Position numbers and translations under genes: made by a program. Source: Apostichopus japonicus (taxonomy: Eukaryota; Echinodermata; Holothuroidea; Aspidochirotida; Stichopodidae). Taken from it: a stretch of DNA of 64,000 bases. Every line of letters begins with the position of its first letter. The stretch's first letter is position 1. Below the pieces are notes generated by a model, which did no database searches, was not told the DNA's origin, and saw only the letters and a list, made by a program, of their open reading frames with translations. Location: positions 17,444,764-17,508,763 of the forward strand of contig NC_092583.1 in the NCBI RefSeq assembly GCF_037975245.1, written 5' to 3'. Positions 27,220 through 40,600 of the stretch are shown here, in pieces.

Positions 27220-28591
27220 TTAAGTTTTTGTGTTGCCGGATGTAAAATAAACTTTTTTCATCAGCCCAGTTATAGCTGGACTAACCTGACATACCAAAAC
27301 AGTTTTAGGATCTGGAACTTTCTGATCATTTTCTTTCTTTTCTGCCTTCAACGCTTCTGCCTTCAACGCTTCTGCCTTCAACGCCTGATTTGTTGAACGT
27401 CTAACAGAAGTAAGAATGTCACACAGATGCTCACTCATGTACTTTTCCTTGAAGCATTTGTAGAGATGTTGTACATAGATGGTTCCTCTCTTTGGCTGAC
27501 GAGCGCTAGAGTAACCTGGTACGGTGCTCAAGCAGACACAGAAGTCCCCTTCGTCGGCCCATAGCTTGCTCAACTTTGCAGTTAGTCCCATACTTTCTGG
27601 ACCATCTTCACCATCTGCTGCCAACTCGTTCTCATCATCGCTCTCGACAACTTTGAAATGTTGAAATTCCACACCAGAACTTCGGAGGCAAGTGTTAATG
27701 AAAAATATCTTTGGCTTTCCTGCCAGAGCCTTGCAGTTTAGAGGTTTGAAAGGTGCTAAGTAAAAAAGAAGGAAATATGGCAGAAATTAAACATTGACTG
27801 AAATAATGGAGAATGTTAAAGAAAATGATATATTTATTAAATCTTTGCACATTATCTAGTTGCGGTAGAGTATCCTTATAGAATGGTATAAATAAGTTTC
27901 AAAGGAGTGGCTCTCTCTCTTATCCGAAGGCACCAGCCTGTCTGTTACGCCACGTTAAAATAACTATGAGGTCTGCCTACCCCTGCAATTGTTGTACTAA
28001 ATATTACCAACGCATCTGTGTTTGACTCTTACTTGCTTCTCTTTTGCTACCACTTTTTGGACCGATTCTCTTTGGACATATTCAAGTTCCTGAACTGTTA
28101 TTTACTTTACGCTTTCCTGAAACTTCCAGACACACCCTCTATATAAATTTAGCGATCCCCGACTTCCCTGGGATTTGACACCCCGACAAGGATCCCAGCA
28201 GCAGCTGGCCAAGTATCAGTAAGTAATGTATTAATGCTAAGTTGTTTGTTTTCACCAAGAGACACTGAATAGATACATTTTAAATAACAAACTACTTCTC
28301 TACTTTCTTGTGTCCATTTCCCCAATTCATAGTAGCTGCACTTCGTAACAATATATGCTATCTATCTATGCTATCAATGATATCTATGCCATCTATTCTA
28401 TCTGTATATATGTCTGTCATCATTTGTATGTATATATATATATATAAACATATATATATATATATATATAAACATATATATATGTATATATATAAACTTA
28501 TATATGTATATATATATTTATATATATATATATATTTTTTATATATATATATGTATAAATATATAAATATATATCTATATATACTTCTATA

Positions 28592-28634
<43 letters not shown>

Positions 28635-31600
28635 GTACATATATATATGTATATTTATAAATATATTCATATATATAGATATAAATATGACACCATCTTC
28701 TCAGGGACTTGATTTATTTACCACTTAATGTTTAATGATATCTTACAGATATGTCATCAAGACTTACTGAATAGATCCTGTATTATGAATGTTTCATCAT
28801 CACTTGTAATGAAGGATTTTCCATCTCCGTGAGAGCAGACGAAGCAGATGAAACAATCTCCATAAGCTTTCTGGGCCATCTGTTCTATTTCGTATTTTGT
28901 TTGTGCATGAGTCAGATTGCATTTTTCTACTACAACAAATTCCAGTACATCCTCAAATAATTCTTTCAGCATTTCTGAAACACCAATAATGAGAGATGAA
29001 AAATTTTCTAATGAGATCTGGTAACCAGAATGCAAAAACGCATTGTGGTTTCGAAGATGTAACATGAGCAGTTTTCTTCATGAATCTGACGTAATGTATA
29101 GTGAGGGTGTACAAGTTTACAAGGGTTTCACGATTTGACCTCTGATGACTCCAAATGACCTTTGACTTCCACAAAAAACAATAGGCTTCTTTAACTCAAT
29201 GTGGTACTTCTACACACTAAATTAGAGGTCAGCCCAAACTCCCAGTATAGAGTAATTGTGATTACAAGGTTTTCACAATTTGACCCCAGCATGGGTGACC
29301 CCAAAGGACCTTTGCCCTCCACCAAAAACAAAAAGCTGCTAGTGCTCAATGTGGTTCTTCTACAGATTTAATATGAAATAGGTCTGACCTTCCCTTCTTG
29401 AGATATCCTGTTTACAAGCTGGGCATCACAAACGCACTCACACACACACACAAACGCATACATACAAACCTGGATTAACTTACCTATGTCATGTTCATTC
29501 CCCGGCCTTGCATTATGATTTTTAAATTTGTCGTACGTCAAGATGAGGCAGCAACCTCTAGGAATTTGATCCATACTATATCTCTCTTCCGAGTCTGTTC
29601 TTTGCACTGGAGTAGTCACAGGATGGATTACTGGAGATAAAATGGAGTCTGAACCTGAGTCTGAACTGGAGACTGAAAAGACATTTACAATAGGATAGAT
29701 TATGTATATTCAGGCCATGATGTTATCATTAAAACAGATGGATACATTTCAAACTATCTTTTGACAATTCCAAATTTTAACAGCACTAATACTTGAATAT
29801 TGCATTCTGCAAACACTGCTTAGGACAAATATCAAAGTCATACCTCTAGCAATGCCATATTAACTTCTATTACTATTACTGCAAACCATGCAGGAAATAG
29901 CAATGCGTGCTTGTGCCCAGGCCAATTCTTATATGCAAAGTAGATAAATATGCTGGTGTTGTTGCATATAGCTAGAAAAGTTATATCATTTCCAAAAGCA
30001 GCGGACATTCTTGAGATATTTAAACCTGTCTGTCTACAAGTGTTTTCTTGTATGAGACCACACTTACCTCTGTACAGGTGCAGTGACCTTTAACCCATGC
30101 TGCAACTTTAAAGAACCAGTGATTGACAAAATAAGAAAATAATCTGTTACAACTTACCTTTAGATTCATTCGGAGTACTTTTGAGTTTATCGAGGTCTTT
30201 CTGGGTGTTCTCTGATCTTACAGTCATATTAAGATCACTAGATTCTGAAATAAAATCAACCAGAAAATGTTTCCAAATCACTAAACATCTGTGTTATGCT
30301 GAAAAAAAGTAGTTATCTCGAACAGCTGTTTGCAAGAAGAGATAATGAGGAATGGTTTCATATTGTAAACATGCTATTGATACTAGAATCCTATAACAAC
30401 GCATTTAGGTGATTAGACTAGGATGAGGGCGCTCTATACGACTAACAAGACCTGTCATTCCTGAAAACGAATCAAACAGGAAAACGTGTCATGCTAATGC
30501 TTTACACTAATGAATTTTCAAACAATATTGTATAATTTCATGTAATAAATACATTATTATTCAGAAGGACCCTCCTGCACATTTAGTCCTATAATTTCCA
30601 TAAAACAACAAATTGTATGATACACACTACCAACCAATAACCTGCCATTTATACAGAATTAATTTTAGGTATGCTAGTTGACTGTGAGGCCCAAAAGAGC
30701 TTAACTAATCAAATGACCATTAAGAGAAACAGGACAGCTTGAATAAGAATGGAAGAGATAGAATTTCATACTCAAGCCTGGTTTGGCTGATTCCATAGAT
30801 GTGGGTAGTTCTGCATGTTCCATGTCACCAGAGGCAGCCATATTCATAGAAATATCCATATTCCTTACGCCTGTCAAAACACAAAAACAAACATGGTCAT
30901 AGATACATTGAACTCATGCATGTTGAAGAATGCTTGGTCTAGAATTTTGTTTTCAAGTAAATTTAACAAAAATATGTCTTTATTATGAATTTTACTGTAC
31001 ATATACAGTAGTATACAGGTACTGGTATACAGCCCTTGCACCCTGTGTCTATCAGGGACAAGTGGGAGTAAGTGTAATGAATTCTCATTTTTATCATATA
31101 GTTAAGGCATAATAAAGGCTCCAAAAGCGAGGGCCTTGTCCAAAAACTGATACTGGGCCAGGTTTTAGGTCTGACTCTCAATACCACTACATCAGACAAC
31201 AATACTATGAGGCCTATATATTATGATGTCAATAGGCACTGAATTTATAATGTCATACTTGCTGCCAAAGAACCGATCTCAAAGCCGTTGTTTGTAGCAC
31301 TCAGTTTCTCAGGAGTGAGAAGGGAATCTTCACTTGACGTATCTTGCTCCGATTCTATTTAAAACAAAAGAGATAAACATAATTAAGACTTAGTTAAGAA
31401 TCCTTAACTGTATCAGAAACTGTAGAAAGAGGGAAATGAGGGAAGATTGCTGAGTCAAACATATTCATCCTAATCAAGTGTGTGGACCTGGCTAAAACCA
31501 CACAACCAGTTACATGACATGTAATGCATATACAGACTTCATATTAACACTCAGTTCATTTGTCATTAGTACATTGTTACCATTTCTACAAAACAATTAC

Positions 31601-34600
31601 AGCTTCCAATTTGACCCTATGCCCCCTTCCTCACCCCACCCCACCCCCCCCCCATCCACAAAACAAATTGATTCCAATCATTACATTACATCTTTATCTC
31701 ACCTAGCTGGAGTTTGTGGGTTTCTTCAGGTTGGTAGGCTTTGCTGCATTCTTCTTTTGCTAGCTTTGCAGTAGAAGGTTTTCCTTGAAAAGCAAAGGAT
31801 GAAATCAAATTCATTTTGTACACTGGAAAGCAAAGGTTAATTCTATTTTGCATGGCTGACATATCCTTGTGTATTGAGGTTATTTAAATCTAAACTCCTT
31901 GAGTTTTTAAAATTTCAATGAAAGGGATAAAACAAAAGAAAACGGGGAAAAAATTAATATCCTTACCAGGGTTTGCGTCAAGATTGGAAGTCGCATTTAT
32001 TTGATATTCAGTTCCACTGCTGGATGCTTTAGTAAGAAGAGAAAAATGACCACGGGTTATTAACGGTTCTCTCTCTGTTAATAGCTGTCAAGCTTAATCA
32101 TCTAACATACTTTTTCCAGTTTTCAAAACACATTAACACAAAGAATATGTGTTTTTTTTGTAACAGCTTGGCCAAAATTTTTCTGATTTTAAAGTTAGTA
32201 TCCTAAATTTGACTTGGGTATAAAAATGCAATTAGAACATTATCAGCTGAAACAATTGAGTGTAAAGGGCTTACAGTGAAACCTAATCAATCAAGACCTA
32301 GCATATCCAACCATTCATAATTCTACAGTACAGCACATGTTCCATGCTGTTTGTTTTACAAACATTCACCCAAGGTGAAAAAAGAAAATAACCCAGACAC
32401 AAATGCTGTGAAAAGTTACATGTCGAAGAACTTTACACAGACTGGATCCTTGAAACGTGTAAACCTGAAGAATTCCCACAACAAATCTAGAGATTATTGC
32501 TCAAATCCAGGAGATTTTAAAATGTTCTAAAGTCAACATAAGACCCATAATTTCTATAATTTTTTCACTTTGTTTTAACAGTTTAGGCTCTTTGCATCAT
32601 GTATGACATGGAGATCCTGGCCTCTATGAGCAGTGCACAGAACCGTGAGTCCCACAGTATAAATTAACTATGAGAGTTTGCAGGTATGTTTACAGGACTG
32701 GTATAAAACACAGTGTAGTTACCTAAACTATCACACAACTATCTGAATATTTGTACCCAGACAATCTCCGAGCCAGACATGTCCACACCTTTCTGTCTTT
32801 GTCCTTCTTCAGTTTATTCCCTACCCCCTTCCCCTAATCCTCTCTTTGTCCTCCACTGTTTATCTCCTACTGTACCTCTCCTCTTCCCCTGTTGGTTTCT
32901 ATCTTTCTTCTCTCCATCCCTTGTCTACTAATCCCCTTACATCTATCTCTTTGTGTTCGCCATGCTCATTAACCTGTCTGTATTCTGTGCATGTTTTTGT
33001 TCCATCTGTTACTGTTACTTGTCATTTAGCCTTTGAAGAAGATCCTGCTAGGATCGAAACGTCAGGCCAACTTACTTTTACACATTCTCCTACACAGGCC
33101 CTTTAGTGGATAAGCAGTTTGCTAACAGTTTTATTTTATTTTAATTTAAAAAAAGAACAACTTTACATCCTATGATGTCTAAGTTCCGTCTCTCAAAGAG
33201 AGATCTCGGGGGCGACAAATTCGCCATTTAATGCTCACAGGTTGGCAATCAATATATTACTTCAAAGTGCATGAGGCTGCATGTGAGTTTAAAATGACAT
33301 GATCTACACATATGATGATTGTGACATTTATGTTTGACTTCACAGATACAGATGCCGTTTTACAATTTTGCCCAAGAATAAAATATAACAAATGTTTGGA
33401 ACAATATGTTATAATATATACATGTGATAGGAGCAAACAACTATCTTGAGAACTTAGTATTTAAAATAATGAACTTGTATAGACAGAGACTGGAGCACGG
33501 ACATGTTTTTAATCTTCTTTTCATTGTCAAAATGTGGTTTTTTCCTGGAAAAATCTTCTTTAAGATCAATATTATTTTGATGAGAATCACAAAAAAATTG
33601 TTGAAGATCTCAAGATGGGAGCTACTGTATTTCTTCAGAGAAATTAAAATAACAAATTTGATATGGCCTTCTTTAAGTTTGGCCGTTAATTGACATATGT
33701 AAGGTATGGCTTGAAATGAGATCTTACAACATTCAGTTTTCTCTCCTGAACATTCAGAGTGTGTTCCTGATATTTCTTCTGAAGGATAAGCTGTATGTGA
33801 AATGAAGGAAATAATGGAATGATGAAATACAAACTATTAGCACTTAATGCATAGTTTATCAGAACCAGAATGCAAGAATGCATTGTGGTTCAATGATGCA
33901 ACATGAGCGGTTTTCTTCATGTACAACTATTAGCACTTAATGCATGGTTTATCAGAACCAGAATGCAAAAATGCATTGTGGTTGGATGATGCAGCATGAG
34001 CAGTTTTCTTCATGTACAACTATTAGCACTTAATGCATGGTTTATCAGAACCAGAATGCCAAAATGCATTGTGGTTCAATGATGCAACAAGAGCGGTTTT
34101 CTTCATGTACAACTATTAGCACTTAATGCATGGGTTATCAGAACCAGAGTGCAAAAATTAATGCATTGTGGATGGATGATGCAACATGAGCGGTTTTCTT
34201 CATGTACAACTATTAGCACTTAATGCATGGTTTATCAGAATCAGAATGCAAAACTGCATTGTGGTTGGATGATGCAACATGAGCAGTTTTCTTCATGTAC
34301 AACTATTAGCACTTAATGCATGGTTTATCAGAACCAGAATGCAAAAATGCATTGTGGTTCAATGATGCAACACGAGTGGCTTTCTTCATGTACAACTATT
34401 AGCACTTAATGCATGGGTTATCAGAATCAGAATGCAAAAATGCATTGTGGTTGGATGATGCAGCATGAGCAGTTTTCTTCATGTACAACTATTAGCACTT
34501 AATGCATGGTTTATCAGAACCAGAATGCCAAAATGCATTGTGGTTCAATGATGCAACAAGAGCGGTTTTCTTCATGTACAACTATTAGCACTTAATGCAT

Positions 34601-37600
34601 GGGTTATCAGAACCAGAGTGCAAAAATTAATGCATTGTGGATGGATGATGCAACATGAGCGGTTTTCTTCATGTACAACTATTAGCACTTAATGCATGGT
34701 TTATCAGAATCAGAATGCAAAACTGCATTGTGGTTGGATGATGCAACATGAGCAGTTTTCTTCATGTACAACTATTAGCACTTAATGCATGGTTTATCAG
34801 AACCAGAATGCAAAAATGCATTGTGGTTCAATGATGCAACACGAGTGGCTTTCTTCATGTACAACTATTAGCACTTAATGCATGGGTTATCAGAATCAGA
34901 ATGCAAAAATGCATTGTGGTTGGATGATGCAGCATGAGCAGTTTTCTTCATGTACAACTATTAGCACTTAATGCATGGTTTATCAGAACCAGAATGCCAA
35001 AATGCATTGTGGTTCAATGATGCAACAAGAGCGGTTTTCTTCATGTACAACTATTAGCACTTAATGCATGGGTTATCAGAACCAGAATGCAAAAATTTAT
35101 GCATTGTGGATGGATGATGCAACATGAGCAGTTTTCTTCATGTACAACTATTAGCACTTAATGCATGGTTTATCAGAACCAGAATGCCAAAATGCATTGT
35201 GGTTCAATGATGCAACAAGAGCGGTATTCTTCATGTACAACTATTAGCACTTAATGCATGTGTTATCAGAACCAGAATGCAAAAATTAATGCATTGTGGA
35301 TGGATGATGCAACATGAGCGGTTTTCTTCATGTACAACTATTAGCACTTAATGCATGGTTTATCAGAACCAGAATGCAAAAATGCATTGTGGTTCAATGA
35401 TGCAACACGAGTGGCTTTCTTCATGTACAACTATTAGCACTTAATGCATGGGTTATCAGAATCAGAATGCAAAAATGCATTGTGGTTGGATGATGCAGCA
35501 TGAGCAGTTTTCTTCATGTACAACTATTAGCACTTAATGCATGGTTTATCAGAACCAGAATGCCAAAATGCATTGTGGTTCAATGATGCAACAAGAGCGG
35601 TTTTCTTCATGTACAACTATTAGCACTTAATGCATGGGTTATCAGAACCAGAGTGCAAAAATTAATGCATTGTGGATGGATGATGCAACATGAGCGGTTT
35701 TCTTCATGTACAACTATTAGCACTTAATGCATGGTTTATCAGAATCAGAATGCAAAACTGCATTGTGGTTGGATGATGCAACATGAGCAGTTTTCTTCAT
35801 GTACAACTATTAGCACTTAATGCATGGTTTATCAGAACCAGAATGCAAAAATGCATTGTGGTTCAATGATGCAACACGAGTGGCTTTCTTCATGTACAAC
35901 TATTAGCACTTAATGCATGGGTTATCAGAATCAGAATGCAAAAATGCATTGTGGTTGGATGATGCAGCATGAGCAGTTTTCTTCATGTACAACTATTAGC
36001 ACTTAATGCATGGTTTATCAGAACCAGAATGCCAAAATGCATTGTGGTTCAATGATGCAACAAGAGCGGTTTTCTTCATGTACAACTATTAGCACTTAAT
36101 GCATGGGTTATCAGAACCAGAATGCAAAAATTTATGCATTGTGGATGGATGATGCAACATGAGCAGTTTTCTTCATGTACAACTATTAGCACTTAATGCA
36201 TGGTTTATCAGAACCAGAATGCCAAAATGCATTGTGGTTCAATGATGCAACAAGAGCGGTATTCTTCATGTACAACTATTAGCACTTAATGCATGGGTTA
36301 TCAGAACCAGAATGCAAAAATTAATGCATTGTGGATGGATGATGCAACATGAGCGGTTTTCTTCATGTACAACTATTAGCACTTAATGCATGGTTTATCA
36401 GAACCAGAATGCAAAACTGCATTGTGGTTGGATGATGCAACATGAGCAGTTTTCTTCATGTACAACTATTAGCACTTAATGCATGGTTTATCAGAACCAG
36501 AATGCAAAAATGCATTGTGGTTCAATGATGCAACACGAGTGGCTTTCTTCATGTACAACTATTAGCACTTAATGCATGGGTTATCAGAACCAAAATGCAA
36601 AAATACATTGTGGTTTGACCTCTAATGACTCCAAATGACCTTTGACCTCCACCAAAAACAATAGGCTTCTTTAACTCAATGTGGTACGACTACACTAAAT
36701 TAGAGGTCCGTCCAAGCTTCCAGTATTTGAGTAATCGTTATTACAAGGTTTTCACAATTTGACCCCTGGTGACCCCAACGGACCTTTGCCCTACACCAAA
36801 AATAATAGGCTTCTTTTACAGGACAAAAATTTGAGCAGGACAAATGAATATGTATGAATGCTTAGAAGGGAGGAAGAAATCAGAGTTCATGGCAATGTCT
36901 AACTGGCTATTAACAGAAAATGTAGGTTAGGACCAAGACATGACAATGGACGTACCACTGGAAGAAATGACAATTAACTCACGGTCAACAAACGGACAAT
37001 AAAAAATATTGTTGCATCTGAATAGCGGGACAACTGACATAGAAATAACTTACAGAACTAATGCATGAAACCCTTAAATGCTACCTTGTTGAAACTATTT
37101 TACAATCAAAATATGGAGAGTGTAAACTAATGTCAGTGAGAGGTTAACTGGGTTGGATTGGTTGCTTCAAGTGGAGTGTCTTTAATCAATAAAAGTTGCT
37201 ATTTCCTGACACACACAGTTTTGGTGAAGCAGATAAGTAGGCTACAGTGTGTCAGTTACATTGTACCCTGTACCCCCCTCCCCCTTAACCCCTCTCCCTC
37301 CCACACACAACTTTATCTAAATTCTTCATCATCCTCTACCAAATGAAGATTGAACTTCTTTCACAGTATTGTTAAATTCAAACAGTGATCTTAACAATGT
37401 GATTTCTCCAGCTTTACCTATATCCGGTATCAAAATTAACATTTTTCGTAGCAGCTTTTTTCATATTAATTACTGTAATTATAACTAACCTGTTTTTGAG
37501 TCCAGGTCTTTACTGTCCTTGCTCTCTGACCCACCGCATGCACCCTGAACTAGAGCTGATAGTTTGAAATCATCTTTATATTCTGCTGAGCGTGAAGTGT

Positions 37601-40600
37601 TATCTAGAAAACAACAGAGTAATTATCAGTATGAGACGGTCCATAATTTGCCAAACAATGCTTTTGACAAGACAAACAAATGCTTTTCATGAGTAAAAAA
37701 AATCAAACAATGCTTTTGATGAGTCAACAGTCAAACAATGCTTTGGAAGAGTCAACAGTCATTCAATGCTTTTGATTGGTCAACATTCAAACAATGCTAT
37801 TGATGAGTCAACATGCAAACAATGCTGGTTAAAATACTGAACACTCTCGATTAAACTGAAATGAAATCTTACTTGATAAACTTGCAGATAAATCGACTGG
37901 CCGCAGCAAGGCTTGGGTAGACCCTTTATCCTTCATGAGAAAATTACCTATCAAGCAGAAGGAAGAATGCCCTTAGACTGTTTTGATTGGCAACTTGCCA
38001 ATGGCAAGCCTCAGCTACATATGACTTCTTCCCTCATCTAGAAAATTTCTATCAAACTAGTTCTGCACTTGGCTAAAACTATGCAGTAAGCTGGTATTTA
38101 ATCTTTGACAGTTAAAAAAAAAACAAATCAAAAAAATCGAATCAAAAAACGATTTCTCACATTTTTGTGTAGAAATAATGTTTATTCATCAATATAAGTA
38201 AAATAAAAGTAGAAAGCATTGCATATAAAGGGCACTTTAGGAGACAGATATATTTCTACCAAGCTAGTGACCAAAAACAAGGATTTCCTACTGGGAGCTT
38301 TGGCTTAAAATGTTAGAGTCTGTTTCGAACTAATAATCATACCTTGGCCAACACTATTAAAAGTAGCTGACGAAGACGCCAAGGATGTATCTGTCACCCT
38401 TAACGCAGAAAACTGTGGATTAACTCCCCCAATGGAGCCATCTTTCTTGTCTTTTTCTTCAGTCAGTTTGTTTGCTTTCGGCAAATATGTTTCTAAAAAT
38501 TGAAAATGACAACAAAAAAAGGAAGTATTTCTGTTATTTCTTATAGCCTGCTTGGATGATACCATACATTATTTATGTACACTGCTCCAGTATATCACAG
38601 AAGCATCAAGTCCAAGAGAGGAAGCACAGAACTGAATGCTGGGATGCCTGTTCTAAACAATTTTACAAATTACATCTAAACAGAGCAAAATGGTCATAGT
38701 TCAGCTCAGAACTTTTAGAGTATGTGGCTTTAAATATATTTGAGATATTTTTTAGTACATTTGAGATATACTTTTAGTACAATGACAACCATTTACTTAC
38801 ATGTACACCTATAATTTCGAAAAACATGGAAACACTTTTATGATATGTGCTAATTTGGATAGGATATTGTACAGCTAAGAAGGATCTGACTTAAAATAAT
38901 TGGGACAAAGACCAAAACTTACGCTGAAATAGCAAATTAACTTCTGGGAGACACTATGGTTTAACAAAGTTACTACTGTATCAACTCAGAAAAGTAAAAA
39001 CTACACAAATTACTTATATCACAAAGGTAACATGTTGAGGGCACACTTTTTAGATCTATAGTAATACAACAAAAAATGGATTTAAGCTGTCAGTCTTCTG
39101 ATCAAATTTGTCAAAACAATCACAAAATGTCCTTTATTCAGAGCTTGATATTTACATTTGAGACTAAACATTGTACAGCAAATATACTCAGTTTACAGTG
39201 TGGGTAATGTGGGTACATGTGGGTAAATACGCTTCACTTTTTTTCTCCAAATCTAGGTTCATTAGATGACTTATTGAAAGCATGAATCTGAAAATATTCA
39301 AAACCAAGACTAATGAACCCTCACAAACATCGGCACAAAAACATAGATGAAAAGAACAAGCAAACTTTGAGGTTTACCTGCATATGTATCAACCGCTTGT
39401 GTCATCTTCTTACTGCCGACGATGTCGATAAGAGGTTTCAGATATGATATGTCTATTTCTGCAATCTCTCCAATGTTGATCAGCTTTGTAAACAAATCTA
39501 GAGCGTCTTCTACTTGTTGTTTATCTGCAGCTAAAAGATTACCTCTCAGTGAACAAAACTCAACCATTTTGCCTAAGTCCTCTTTTCTTGTGTATTGGTA
39601 AAGTTTGAACAAGAGGAGTCTGCAAACAAATAAATAAAATAGAAAGAGGACAACATGATTAGAAGATAAATAAAGTTAAAAGTTCAAGCAAGTTTTTCAT
39701 CATAATTTGTCATTAAGTACTGTGCTCAAATCTATGAACAGGTTTTCTTCAAGCCTAACAGGGTTGTTTCAAGCCTAACAGGGTTGTTTCAAGCCTTACA
39801 GGGTTGTTTCAAGCCTTTGTTTTCTTTGTCACAAGTAGTATTTGGAATAGTTTTCAAGTATAATGCTTATAAACAAAGGCATAGACTGTGTTATCCTACT
39901 CAAAGACCTGTCCATGGATTGGTAGATGTACCAAAAGTATGGTGTAATGAGGCTTCAATCAATAGTATTGTTGTATATACAGTACTATTGAACATTTTCA
40001 CTTTTATGTGCTTTTAAGACTAATTCTATGATTCTGTTCTCACTAGTTTAATAATTCAGCTTTGCTTATATGATAGTAATTAAGTTATGCATGGTGGGTT
40101 AGGGGGATAGGGGTTAGGGTTCACCCTTACCCTAACACATGGTGCTACATTCTGATGTCTCCACTGAGGGTTGCTATATGTCTAAGTTCAGTTAGGATAA
40201 CAACTTTCTAGTTCCACCCAAGACACCCATAATGCATATATATAGTCACGCCAATGCACATCTACAGTTGTAATCATTGGTACCATGGCCTTCATAACCA
40301 GATCATAAGTGACAACAAACCATATGATGATTCCCTCTATTGCCATCCCAAACTTCCTTTGCCTCCAGCCGTATTGGATTATGGTTTGTGTGAACTCAGT
40401 TATAAACCCTTATCTAACACGAATATATTTGATAAGTATTCGATAAGTATTCAAAGACTTCCTTAGTATTCAGAAAATTTACCATATAACACACAGTACA
40501 AAATAAGTATTTGAATACCTGTTAGGTATTCGAATAGGTATTTGAGTAGCTTTTGGAATAGCTATTTGAATACTTAGCTCATTTACATATAAGTATTTGC

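Noticed and set aside
28308-28592. 94-codon open frame rich in Tyr and Ile
   Set aside because: Translation of a TA microsatellite.
32846-33106. 86-codon plus-strand open frame
   Set aside because: Low-complexity Ser/Pro/Leu translation of a pyrimidine-rich repeat within a caspase intron, ending in the hammerhead-like motif.
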